Notes under the pieces: generated by a model
Seen by the model: the letters and a program-made list of their open reading frames with translations, nothing else
Databases searched by the model: none
What the model was told of the DNA's origin: nothing
Position numbers and translations under genes: made by a program
Assembly: GCA_030640865.1 (NCBI GenBank)
Contig: DAOWIP010000301.1
Location: 1-6,366 of the forward strand
From: Sedimentisphaerales bacterium
GTDB taxonomy: Bacteria > Planctomycetota > Phycisphaerae > Sedimentisphaerales > SM23-30
Reading direction: 5' to 3'
Length of the DNA stretch: 6,366 nt
In this document: piece after piece, positions 1 through 6,366 of the stretch
How positions within the stretch are numbered: the stretch's first letter is position 1
Layout: the number at the start of each line of letters is the position of its first letter

Positions 1-42
1 AAACAACGCGATTCGCAGTCCTGTCGATTGGATATATCTCAT
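1..42 (-). CDS. N-terminus of a third gene, function unknown (3' part outside window)
   Basis: An ATG at 42-40 opens a frame that runs to the left edge, giving MRYIQSTGLRIALF. It is preceded by a suitable ribosome binding site and starts 46 nt after the adaptor stop on the same strand, as expected for an operon partner. Basic residues at 2 and 10 followed by a hydrophobic IALF run could be the start of a signal peptide or membrane anchor, which would suit another envelope protein such as a second adaptor. Fourteen residues cannot support a family assignment. Confidence 0.6.
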   Translation of the reverse strand, partial: MRYIQSTGLRIALF

Positions 43-52
43 CCCGATTATT

Positions 53-59
53 TCCTTTC
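53..59 (-). promoter_or_regulatory. Ribosome binding site of the third gene
   Basis: GAAAGGA on the minus strand lies 10 nt before the ATG at 42-40. The 46-nt gap between the adaptor stop codon (89-91) and this ATG holds no terminator hairpin or convincing promoter, which supports translation of the third gene from the same message as the adaptor. Confidence 0.6.
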
Positions 60-88
60 AATACTTACATAAACATTAAATGCGGTTT

Positions 89-2074
89 TTAAAACATACT
101 CACCCGAATAAAATCAATAAATTCATGCGTTACGACATAGTACAAACTTCGTCTGCCGCATTCTATAGCGACCTTACCCTCCATCCCCTGTCTGGGTTCG
201 ATATTATCTTTCAGTTCGGCCGGGGCCTCCACCCGGACCTCGATAACATTACGGTATTTCTGCTGGCCGGTCGAAAGGACGTGAGCCCGTCTGGCCACCG
301 ATAATACCTTCGTGCGAAATGTTTTGTCCGGATAGGCATTCAGAATAATTTTCGCTTCCAAAAACCGGCCCGGCTCAAGCCGGTCATAAGCCTTAAGCAG
401 TTCTCCCGCCGTGTCCTCGGCTACATTCACCAGCAACTGCCATTCAGATTCGTGTGGCACTATCTCCAGAACCGGCTCACCACGACCCACCGGCCTGGAA
501 AATAACTGCCTTATCCGACTCTGGCTGGTGATTACAACCCCGTCAACCGGCGCCTTGATTTCATATTGCTCCAACTGCAATGTATATTTTTTCTTTTCGG
601 CCTCCAGGGCCTTCAGTTCATGATGATACTGCTGGGCCATGTTCGTCTGGCCGCTACTCTGGGCATTGCGAAATCCCAGAGAAGCCTTTCCGATCTGATC
701 AGTAACCCGGTCCATCTCACTTTCAATAATACGTTTGTCGAGAACCGCTAAAACATCACCTTTCTGCACATCCTGGCCGGCCTGCACGGAAACCGTTTCG
801 ATTACGCCATCCTGCTCAACATAGGCTATCCGGGCGTCGATGGGCACCAGTTCAGCCGTACCAATCACCTTGACCTGCCGGTGTATCAGCAAAGGCGTCA
901 GGACAGCCAATACCAAAATTGCCGCCCAGATTGCCCTTCTGGCCCGCGGCATAAGATAAACCTTCTGCCGCAGGGCGGCTGCCGCCCGAACCAACGGCGA
1001 AAAAGGCAGATGGCGATAGTCCAGGCAGTTTGCCAGGGCACTGCCCGCCTCCGTCAGCAGTCCATCAATTTTGCGGCGCTGTGCCTGATCAATTTCCTGC
1101 TCCGTGGCCTTTTCGACTATCAAAGCCCCCACTACCCGACCATCACATCTGATCGGGAACACCCCCATAACCAACGACCGCCCCTGCAGCATATAAAGCC
1201 GGGCGGCCGTCAACAGATCGTCCGCCTCGCCGACACCCTCCTTTATAGCAGCGTTGGGATTGTCCACTATTAGAAGTTTGTCGTTACGGCACACCTGCCG
1301 AGCTATCTCGGAGATGTCCCTGATGAAACTGCTCTTGACGGCCAGCGATTCCACACCGGAAACCGCCTCCATTTTGAATTTGCCTCGGTAAGAAAACGTG
1401 CCGACCATACAGCGATACACACCCAATATTTCCTGAGCGTAATTTGCCAGGGCATAACCGGCCCGGCGAGGGTCCAGGCCGCTGTGCAAAGAACTTATGA
1501 ATTGGCGCAGCCTGTCGCTCTGGGCGGTATGCTGCTGCATATCCTTTATCTGCCCTCTCTGCAGAAATACGCCGGCCCGTTCACATAATCCCTGCAGAAA
1601 CACCAGAAAACCCCGCACTGCACGCGGGTCAACATCGGTTGGCGCGATAAGCAGCATAATCGCCTCTACCTTGTCCATCGGCGAAATCGGCACGAAAAGC
1701 AGAGTATGCGGCGAATCGTTCACGCCCGCCTCGGCCAAACCACCGTCAAATACATTCGATGCGCCCTGCGGCGGCAAAACTACCGATTCCGACGTCTGCA
1801 TAACCCTCTGCAGGGCATTTTGCAGCAGTTGCTTCTGTTGGTCATTGTCCTGAAGCCCGGCCTTGTCGAGATTCATGTGACAGAGACTCTCCAGAGTACC
1901 AAGTTCATTCACTGACCAAACAGCACCCCCCACACCCAAAACGGCTACTACCCGCTCCAAAAAGTTACGAAAATATTCCTCTAATGAGCTGTCAGAGACG
2001 CTCAACCGGACTATTTCACTGCCAAGAGTGTTTAACCGCTCCTGGAACGCCGACATTTCCGCGTTGGTTGGCAT
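89..2074 (-). CDS. Membrane adaptor with cytoplasmic GAF-like sensor domains and periplasmic HlyD/RND-type adaptor
   Basis: This 661-residue protein starts at the ATG behind GGAGG. Residues about 26-172 look like a divergent GAF domain. A charged helical linker spans about 170-197, and a clearer GAF domain about 202-351 (LGVYRCMVGTF near its start, VVGALIVEK near its end). One membrane helix lies at 381-397, preceded by the basic RARR, so the sensor half should be cytoplasmic and the rest periplasmic. Then comes a split lipoyl/barrel-sandwich domain: first half with DGVIETVSVQAGQDVQKGD (422-440), a short helical hairpin (about 447-503), and second half with IKAPVDGVV from about 506. A beta-barrel follows (about 541-640), ending with GMEGKVAIECGRRSL as in HlyD-type adaptors. 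Such adaptors bridge an inner-membrane transporter to outer-envelope parts; the hairpin is short for direct contact with a TolC channel. Ordinary adaptors lack GAF domains, so this is a fusion. Its ligand and transporter partner are unknown. Confidence 0.9.
   Translation of the reverse strand: MPTNAEMSAFQERLNTLGSEIVRLSVSDSSLEEYFRNFLERVVAVLGVGGAVWSVNELGTLESLCHMNLDKAGLQDNDQQKQLLQNALQRVMQTSESVVLPPQGASNVFDGGLAEAGVNDSPHTLLFVPISPMDKVEAIMLLIAPTDVDPRAVRGFLVFLQGLCERAGVFLQRGQIKDMQQHTAQSDRLRQFISSLHSGLDPRRAGYALANYAQEILGVYRCMVGTFSYRGKFKMEAVSGVESLAVKSSFIRDISEIARQVCRNDKLLIVDNPNAAIKEGVGEADDLLTAARLYMLQGRSLVMGVFPIRCDGRVVGALIVEKATEQEIDQAQRRKIDGLLTEAGSALANCLDYRHLPFSPLVRAAAALRQKVYLMPRARRAIWAAILVLAVLTPLLIHRQVKVIGTAELVPIDARIAYVEQDGVIETVSVQAGQDVQKGDVLAVLDKRIIESEMDRVTDQIGKASLGFRNAQSSGQTNMAQQYHHELKALEAEKKKYTLQLEQYEIKAPVDGVVITSQSRIRQLFSRPVGRGEPVLEIVPHESEWQLLVNVAEDTAGELLKAYDRLEPGRFLEAKIILNAYPDKTFRTKVLSVARRAHVLSTGQQKYRNVIEVRVEAPAELKDNIEPRQGMEGKVAIECGRRSLYYVVTHEFIDFIRVSMF
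884..934 (-). other. Single transmembrane helix of the adaptor
   Basis: This encodes residues 381-397 (AIWAAILVLAVLTPLLI), 17 uncharged, strongly hydrophobic residues flanked by RARR on the N-terminal side and HR on the other. The heavier positive charge on the N-terminal side predicts N-inside, C-outside topology. It is the only clear membrane span in the protein and separates the GAF part from the adaptor part. Confidence 0.85.
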
Positions 2075-2079
2075 TCGAG

Positions 2080-2084
2080 CCTCC
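2080..2084 (-). promoter_or_regulatory. Ribosome binding site GGAGG that fixes the adaptor start
   Basis: GGAGG on the minus strand ends 5 nt before the ATG at 2074-2072. An in-frame TTG at 2086-2084 overlaps the first base of this site and has no ribosome binding site of its own at proper distance, so the ATG at 2074 is the better start. Confidence 0.8.
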
Positions 2085-2112
2085 AATAAAGATATATGTA
2101 AAACAATTTCGC

Positions 2113-2141
2113 ATTATACAGTTATTACTGCGGGAATTAAA
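2113..2141 (-). promoter_or_regulatory. Putative sigma70-type promoter for the adaptor gene
   Basis: A perfect TATAAT lies on the minus strand at 2118-2113, immediately preceded by TG. With a 17-nt spacer the -35 position (2141-2136) reads TTTAAT, only a 3 of 6 match to TTGACA. Transcription would begin near 2106, leaving a leader of about 30 nt with a good ribosome binding site. Its place just after an intrinsic terminator and just before a gene start makes a chance match less likely. The weak -35 suggests modest or activator-assisted expression. I see no clear operator palindrome. Confidence 0.6.
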
Positions 2142-2155
2142 CCCTTTTTCGAGAC

Positions 2156-2193
2156 AAAAAAAGGCCCGAACCGGAAAACCGGCTCGGACCTTT
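2156..2193 (-). terminator. Rho-independent terminator of the large repeat gene
   Basis: Read on the minus strand, a GC-rich inverted repeat forms a stem of up to 15 bp (AAAGGTCCGAGCCGG against CCGGTTCGGGCCTTT) around a UUUU loop, followed at once by a run of seven U (A at 2156-2162 on the plus strand), three of which may pair at the stem base. The two imperfect positions are G-U wobbles only in minus-strand RNA and become A-C mismatches in plus-strand RNA, so the element is orientated to end the repeat-gene transcript. The stem begins 45 nt after that gene's stop codon. Confidence 0.9.
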
Positions 2194-2210
2194 ATCAACT
2201 TGTTTGGACC

Positions 2211-2224
2211 GGCTGAAAACAGCC
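2211..2224 (-). other. Small hairpin between stop codon and terminator
   Basis: A perfect 5-bp stem (GGCTG/CAGCC) closes a 4-nt loop that is UUUU on the minus-strand transcript. It lies 15 nt after the stop codon of the large repeat gene and upstream of the main terminator, whose loop is also UUUU. It could help protect or shape the 3' end, but a stem this short can occur by chance. Confidence 0.25.
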
Positions 2225-2238
2225 TGTCACACTTTCTA

Positions 2239-5200
2239 TTAGCGGAACAGATCAATGTTAGGAGCGCTGGTATTGATCACATAAACGGGGTTGTAGTGAT
2301 CATTAATATTGAACTGCACGGCATCGCTGCCTTCATCCTGGGGATCAGCTTCCTGTATCCACGGACGGTTATCAATATTGTCGCTGCTTATCCAGCCAAA
2401 CCGGCAATTGATCAGGTAGCCGGGTATTCCCCAGCCGCCGCCACCATAAGCCGCACTACCATAAGCCGGGCCACCGGTTGATCCACCGCCCATTAACAGG
2501 TTCGATACAGTTCCGTCCACAGCAACGCCAACCATCATATTGGCGGCCATTTGAGAAACGCCACCACTGATAAAGGTGTTAAAGGCGTATATGGCATCGA
2601 AATCAGACACCGAACCATTGACGGTCGTTCCCATGATCCAATCACTATTAAGAGAACTGACGTTCCCGTTAATAAAGGCATTATTGATCATACGGCTGGC
2701 TTCGATACTACCGGCGGAACCGGAAACGGCCAGGTTAAAGAGATAACCACTGACATTCAGGTCTTCCATAGCGCCGTCGATCAGTGTGCTGTACAGGAAG
2801 ACATTGTCGCCAAAACTGTTGCTCGAAATATCTCCGACATGGGCCGTACCATCCGTAGGTATCTGACCTGCAATGGCATTACCCATCGTAGTCCATATAC
2901 CCGATGCGCTGGCGGCATTCACACTGGCCAGACGGGCAACACCCTGTCCCACAACATCAACACTGTTCAGTTTACCGAAGAAAGTTTCATACTCGGCACT
3001 TACTGTGTATGAACCCCACATGTACAAGGTCTGGTCATCACCTGCCAAATTGGTCCAGCTTACGCTGTTGTTGCTCCAGTCGAGTACACCCTCTTCAACG
3101 AACTGATTCGCGTCAACAGGACTGGTGCCGGTTACTTCGCCACTATGTGTATATCCGGCAAAGTTATAGGCTACCAGATCAGCCGTGTCAGCATCAACAT
3201 CACCGTTGACTGTCAGCCAACCTGTAATCTCACCGTTGTCGCCATCGGCGTTTTCCATAACACGAACAGTACCAGCCCAATCCGTATCGACTGTCAGGGA
3301 ACTTACATTACCTTCGATATTCACCTCAGCAGCCGCATCGTTCAGGCCACTGATCACGACAACAGCGCTGCCGTCAACATAAGCCAAAACTCCACTGCCG
3401 ACTGCGGTTACACTATCGTAATCCGAAACGTAGGGATTGTTCTCCGATACCAGCACTTCACCATCAACCAGATTCAACTGCGGTGTCGGGTGTGTTGTAC
3501 CACCCACGGTTCCACCATTTGTATAAGGCGCCACAAACATATCAATCTGTGACGATAGCGGCACATTCACTGTCGGGGTCGAACCGGCGTTCAAATCATC
3601 CATCGGAGCGACGATACCACCAAAGCCGGCACCAAGATCATAAGTACCCTCGACTTCGCCAATCATGGCATAGACAGTACCCATAGCATATTCGCTACCC
3701 GATCCGCTGACTGGAATACCCATAATCGTCGAACTGTCTTGAACACCATCCGCTGTAGCATCGATATCAACATCACCGATCTCGGAAAGGATGCCGCCGG
3801 CAAACCAACTCGGCAGGCCGGACAGGCCCAAATCGGCCACGTCAGCCTGCATATCGCTGGCGTCATCTATGGCGATAACACCCTCGGTTTCAAGCGTTGC
3901 ACTGATATCACCACTGGCTGCGATACTGCCGATTGAATCATCGGTAGCGACATCAGCATCAACTGTACCATTAAGTGAGAGCATATAACCAAACGCAACC
4001 ACATTTACAGTACTGCCATCACCAACAGTCAGATCACCGGAGGCGATTACACCACCGGTAACATTATCGGCATCAATATCAATCTCCAGATTAACAATGC
4101 CGCCATCGGAGAGTACCGCGTCAAGAGCGGTCGGAGCGTTGACCACGCTGTAAGTCGCGCTGAATTCAGCGTCGAGTTCCGCCGAGGTGGGAGCGTCAAT
4201 ATCGTCCGCCGCCACAATCAGGCCAACGTCGCCTTCGACATCCAGATCAAAATCAGCATCGCTTGAGAACAGATAAAGTTCGTCAAGATCGATACTGGCA
4301 TCGTTATTTACGCTCAAGGCCAGATCACCGACCTCAATCATGGTTATGGCATCCACCGTTACTCCGCTGGCGGAGACGGGGTTCTCATCGTTTTCGATTT
4401 CAACCAGCATACCGGCACCGCCCGTAGCGGCTATTGTATAAACAACCGGATTGGCGTCTGTCGCGTCGGCCTTGAGTGTCAGTGTCAGCGTATCAACACC
4501 ATTGGTCGCACCGATCACCAGTTCGCCGGTAATACCCAGACCGGTAATCGCTACAGCATCAGCACCGCCGGCGTCGCCACCAATGAAGATGTCCGCTGTT
4601 ACATTGCCGGAGCCGGCTGTTACCGTAGTAAGGCTGTCACCAACCATTACCACGCCACCGACATCACCCTCGGTCGATACGATACTGCCGGATGTGTCGG
4701 TAACAATGACGTTACCGGATTGGCTCAGTTCCGTTGTAAGTGAGGTCAGATTGACGCCTGCAACCAGGCTACCGGACATCAGACCGGTTTGAGCGACCTT
4801 TGTGCCGTTCAGGTTGGCCACGGACTGACCAATGTTGACCGCACCGACACTACCGTCGGCTGTAATCGTACCAGTCAGATCACCGAGAATTGTAACACTG
4901 CCGATGTTACCAGCCATGGCTACTGCGCTGTTGACAATAACCTCAGCGGAGGTAATGGTACCGGCCATATCACCGGTAAGGTCCAAAGCAGCCTGAGCCG
5001 CTGCGGCATCGCCATAAGTGCTGAATGAATCGGCCGCGGTACCAACTACGATGTTGCCGATGTCCTTGGCGTTGACTCCGCCGGTTTCCAAAATATTACC
5101 GGTAATCGTTACCGTATCAAGGTCCCAAGCGGTGATCATGTAAGCAAGATCGCCGTCGATTGTTACATTACCGTCAGTAGTAGTATATCCGTCAATGCTT

Positions 5201-6366
5201 GTGATGGCGTCGCCGGATACCGTTACCTGGTATTCCGCAGCCGTATCACCAATACCTTCAGTCAGCAGGATCGGTGTGCTCAATACCGCTCCGGTGGTTC
5301 CGAAGGAGAAGCTCACATCGTCGCCTGCCGAAGTCGGATTGGCCGCCGTAACAGTGAAGACTGACGGATCAGCCGGAGCACCGAATACGACACTGTCGCC
5401 GACATCGGGATCATCGAACATGCTCTGCAGGCCGGCCGCGGTCGGATCGTCAACGCCCTGTGCACTGCCAACAGCAACCGCTGTTACCGCGTTATCGGCG
5501 GCAGTCTTGGATGCCAGAACAGGCAGTTCGACATCACCTTCAACGAGAAGGGCGTTGATGGTGCCGGTTACAATCTGGCCATCGACATCGCCTTCAACCG
5601 CTAACGTGCCGAGATTATCGAAATTGCCGGTCGCGGAAGCGGCTGTGAAGTCCAGCGATAACAGATCGAACGGGGCGTCGTCAACGTTGCCGGCACTACC
5701 GCCGGTCGCGACATCCGTCGTCAGAGCAATATCAACATCAGCAGCCTGAGCCGTCGCGTTGTCAACGGTGATGTCAATTGTCTTGGCGGCACCGTTGAAT
5801 GTATAGCTGTAAGACGGACCAGAGGTCGCGTCAAACGTATAAGCAATGTTATTATATGTGAACACGGTTACCGGAGAGTCGGCCGTTGCCGCCTTGGAAA
5901 TAATCGTGCTTGTAATATCGTTACCTGTTACCGCGTCGATGTCGCCACCGGCGGTAATGGCACCGGTTACATTACCGGTATCCGGAATCAGGGTCACACC
6001 GTCGGGATTGGCGATTACACTATCGACATCACCGAGAGTAGCTGTAATCGTCGCCGCTATATCAGCGTCAATCGTGCTCACTGTCCCGATATTGCCGCTA
6101 TTGGAGGTAATCGTACCCATGATACCACCATCAGCTTCGTCCGGGTCAAGGGCCGTAACCGCTGTAATATTTCCACCAGCAGTCAAATCAACATTGATGC
6201 CGACATCCGCGCCGTCATCGCCGACGGCGGAGACGGTACCAACTGTACCATTAGTAGCGGTAATTGTAACCGCCGTTGCGGTATCACCAATAGTACCGAC
6301 TGTCGATACAACATCGCCGACATTGGTGTTAGCCACAATACTTGTGGTACCGTTACCAGCACCAAT
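2239..6366 (-). CDS. Large acidic beta-solenoid repeat protein, surface or secreted (5' end outside window)
   Basis: I see 1375 codons ending in TAA at 2239-2241. The frame stays open through the right edge, so the true start and any signal peptide lie outside; the GTG at 6334-6336 is an internal valine. I recognise no named family. The protein is built from degenerate repeats with G-(N/D)-(I/V)-x-(T/A/S)-V followed by an I-T-(A/S) strand, typical of right-handed beta-helix or solenoid surface proteins. Order by residue of the visible part: solenoid about 1-160, beta-rich spacer to about 397, solenoid about 398-602, mixed beta-rich region to about 1187, tight 18-residue coils about 1188-1291, Gly-rich hinge about 1292-1313, aromatic module about 1314-1375. 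By hand I count about 7 Lys, 6 Arg and 1 Cys in total, against very many Asp. No LPXTG, PEP-CTERM or C-terminal membrane anchor is visible, nor RTX nonapeptides. An adhesin or cell-envelope structural role is inference. Confidence 0.88.
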   Translation of the reverse strand: MGAGNGTTSIVANTNVGDVVSTVGTIGDTATAVTITATNGTVGTVSAVGDDGADVGINVDLTAGGNITAVTALDPDEADGGIMGTITSNSGNIGTVSTIDADIAATITATLGDVDSVIANPDGVTLIPDTGNVTGAITAGGDIDAVTGNDITSTIISKAATADSPVTVFTYNNIAYTFDATSGPSYSYTFNGAAKTIDITVDNATAQAADVDIALTTDVATGGSAGNVDDAPFDLLSLDFTAASATGNFDNLGTLAVEGDVDGQIVTGTINALLVEGDVELPVLASKTAADNAVTAVAVGSAQGVDDPTAAGLQSMFDDPDVGDSVVFGAPADPSVFTVTAANPTSAGDDVSFSFGTTGAVLSTPILLTEGIGDTAAEYQVTVSGDAITSIDGYTTTDGNVTIDGDLAYMITAWDLDTVTITGNILETGGVNAKDIGNIVVGTAADSFSTYGDAAAAQAALDLTGDMAGTITSAEVIVNSAVAMAGNIGSVTILGDLTGTITADGSVGAVNIGQSVANLNGTKVAQTGLMSGSLVAGVNLTSLTTELSQSGNVIVTDTSGSIVSTEGDVGGVVMVGDSLTTVTAGSGNVTADIFIGGDAGGADAVAITGLGITGELVIGATNGVDTLTLTLKADATDANPVVYTIAATGGAGMLVEIENDENPVSASGVTVDAITMIEVGDLALSVNNDASIDLDELYLFSSDADFDLDVEGDVGLIVAADDIDAPTSAELDAEFSATYSVVNAPTALDAVLSDGGIVNLEIDIDADNVTGGVIASGDLTVGDGSTVNVVAFGYMLSLNGTVDADVATDDSIGSIAASGDISATLETEGVIAIDDASDMQADVADLGLSGLPSWFAGGILSEIGDVDIDATADGVQDSSTIMGIPVSGSGSEYAMGTVYAMIGEVEGTYDLGAGFGGIVAPMDDLNAGSTPTVNVPLSSQIDMFVAPYTNGGTVGGTTHPTPQLNLVDGEVLVSENNPYVSDYDSVTAVGSGVLAYVDGSAVVVISGLNDAAAEVNIEGNVSSLTVDTDWAGTVRVMENADGDNGEITGWLTVNGDVDADTADLVAYNFAGYTHSGEVTGTSPVDANQFVEEGVLDWSNNSVSWTNLAGDDQTLYMWGSYTVSAEYETFFGKLNSVDVVGQGVARLASVNAASASGIWTTMGNAIAGQIPTDGTAHVGDISSNSFGDNVFLYSTLIDGAMEDLNVSGYLFNLAVSGSAGSIEASRMINNAFINGNVSSLNSDWIMGTTVNGSVSDFDAIYAFNTFISGGVSQMAANMMVGVAVDGTVSNLLMGGGSTGGPAYGSAAYGGGGWGIPGYLINCRFGWISSDNIDNRPWIQEADPQDEGSDAVQFNINDHYNPVYVINTSAPNIDLFR
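2242..2493 (-). other. Gly-rich hinge plus aromatic C-terminal module of the repeat protein
   Basis: The last 84 residues change character. About 22 residues form a flexible hinge rich in Gly, Ser, Ala and Tyr (with GGGSTGG and YGGGGWG). A module of about 62 residues then follows, holding the only Cys of the visible protein (LINCRFGW), three of its six Arg, three Trp and two Pro-containing turns, and ending in IDLFR. There is no terminal hydrophobic helix, so it is not a usual sortase or exosortase anchor. It could be a folded cap for the beta-helix, or a C-terminal secretion or attachment signal; the sequence does not decide. Confidence 0.5.
2494..2805 (-). repeat. C-terminal ladder of regular ~18-residue beta-helix coils
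   Basis: Six consecutive coils of about 16-19 residues align on a hydrophobic pair, then a small polar residue, Gly, any residue, Val or Ala, and Ser. Examples are TLIDGAME, LAVSGSAGS, AFINGNVSS, TVNGSVSD, TFISGGVSQ and VAVDGTVSN. Each is followed by a hydrophobic stretch such as DWIMG, AIYAFN or NMMVG. This is the most regular repeat in the protein and richer in Phe, Met, Asn and Ile than the earlier solenoids. A single-layer parallel beta-helix with about one coil per 18 residues is the natural reading. It ends abruptly at the Gly-rich hinge. Confidence 0.7.
4561..5175 (-). repeat. Second solenoid region of the large repeat protein
   Basis: The same grammar as the first solenoid returns after a spacer. 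Units start with strands such as DGNVTIDGDL, AGNIGSVTILGDL, DGSVGAVNIGQ, GDVGGVVMVGD and SGNVTADIFIGG, each followed by a second short strand such as TGTITA. Gly/Asp/Asn turns fall at the coil corners. Unit lengths vary more than in the C-terminal ladder. The intervening parts of the protein lose this period and look more like globular beta-sandwich spacers, although I cannot assign them to a named Ig-like or cadherin-like family. Confidence 0.6.
5887..6366 (-). repeat. First solenoid region: degenerate protein repeats of about 19-29 residues
   Basis: About seven degenerate units begin with GNIGTVS-, GDVDSVI-, GNITAVT- or GDIDAVT-like strands and continue to a second strand such as GTITS, ATITA or GAITA. 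Spacing varies from about 19 to 29 residues. In these 160 residues I count 18 Asp, 1 Glu, 1 Lys, no Arg, no Trp and no Cys. The alternation of small or hydrophobic strands with Gly/Asp/Asn turns fits a beta-helix. The units are conserved only at protein level, with no near-identical DNA repeats, so they are old duplications under selection rather than recent tandem copies. The array probably continues beyond the right edge. Confidence 0.7.

Noticed and set aside
2016..2255. Minus-strand small frame of 79 codons between the two large genes
   Set aside because: It would overlap the end of one gene, the terminator stem and the start of the next. Its composition is unlike a real protein and nothing supports translation.
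1984..2481. Plus-strand open frame of 165 codons across the intergenic spacer
   Set aside because: It spans the minus-strand terminator, promoter and the ends of both genes. Its product has no recognisable domain.
3239..3271. Asp-rich loop (ENADGDNGEI) as a dockerin or EF-hand calcium site
   Set aside because: The ligand spacing does not match the EF-hand loop register well, and there is no second paired loop as in a dockerin.
5195..5749. Plus-strand open frame of 184 codons
   Set aside because: It lies wholly antisense to the repeat gene and its Ser/Thr/Pro/Val-rich product mirrors the repetitive codons of the other strand. No family resemblance, and other antisense frames there are alike.
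6334..6336. GTG as the start of the repeat protein
   Set aside because: The frame stays open to the window edge with repeat-like residues upstream (such as GAGNGTTSI), so this codon is an internal valine.
2239..6366. RTX-type type I secretion repeats
   Set aside because: Gly and Asp are abundant, but I find no tandem GGxGxDxUx nonapeptides; the repeats follow a beta-helix pattern of about 18-29 residues.
2239..6366. CRISPR array or recent DNA tandem repeats
   Set aside because: The repeats exist only at protein level with variable spacing and differing codons; there are no identical DNA repeat units or regular spacers.

Overview
The window holds three genes, all read from the minus strand. 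From right to left they are the 3' part of a very large, acidic, repeat-built surface or secreted protein (6366 to 2239, open at the right edge); a 661-residue membrane adaptor that joins cytoplasmic GAF-type sensor domains to a periplasmic HlyD/RND-type adaptor (2074 to 89); and the first 14 codons of a third gene (42 to 1, cut by the left edge). Nothing convincing is encoded on the plus strand; its open frames mirror the biased, low-complexity coding of the repeat gene.

The organism is a Gram-negative-type (two-membrane) bacterium of roughly balanced GC content. GAF domains fused to HlyD-like adaptors, sitting beside very long repeat proteins, are a pattern I associate with Planctomycetota, including Phycisphaerae-like lineages. 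That placement is inference; no rRNA or marker gene is present. The near absence of Lys, Arg and Cys in the repeat protein fits an extracellular protein, perhaps from a saline habitat.

Layout: 2239-6366 is the repeat protein. It has an N-terminal-side beta-solenoid, beta-rich spacer regions, a second solenoid, and a C-terminal ladder of about 18-residue coils, then a Gly-rich hinge and an aromatic C-terminal module. 2087-2238 is a compact regulatory spacer with a strong intrinsic terminator, a TATAAT promoter element and a GGAGG ribosome binding site. 89-2074 is the adaptor. 43-88 is a short spacer with a ribosome binding site for the third gene and no terminator, so the adaptor and third gene are probably co-transcribed.

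Working hypothesis: the adaptor and the downstream gene(s) form a cell-envelope export or efflux assembly whose activity is tuned by the cytoplasmic GAF domains, and the adjacent repeat protein may be its cargo. Only adjacency supports the cargo link. The terminator and new promoter show that the two are probably transcribed separately.
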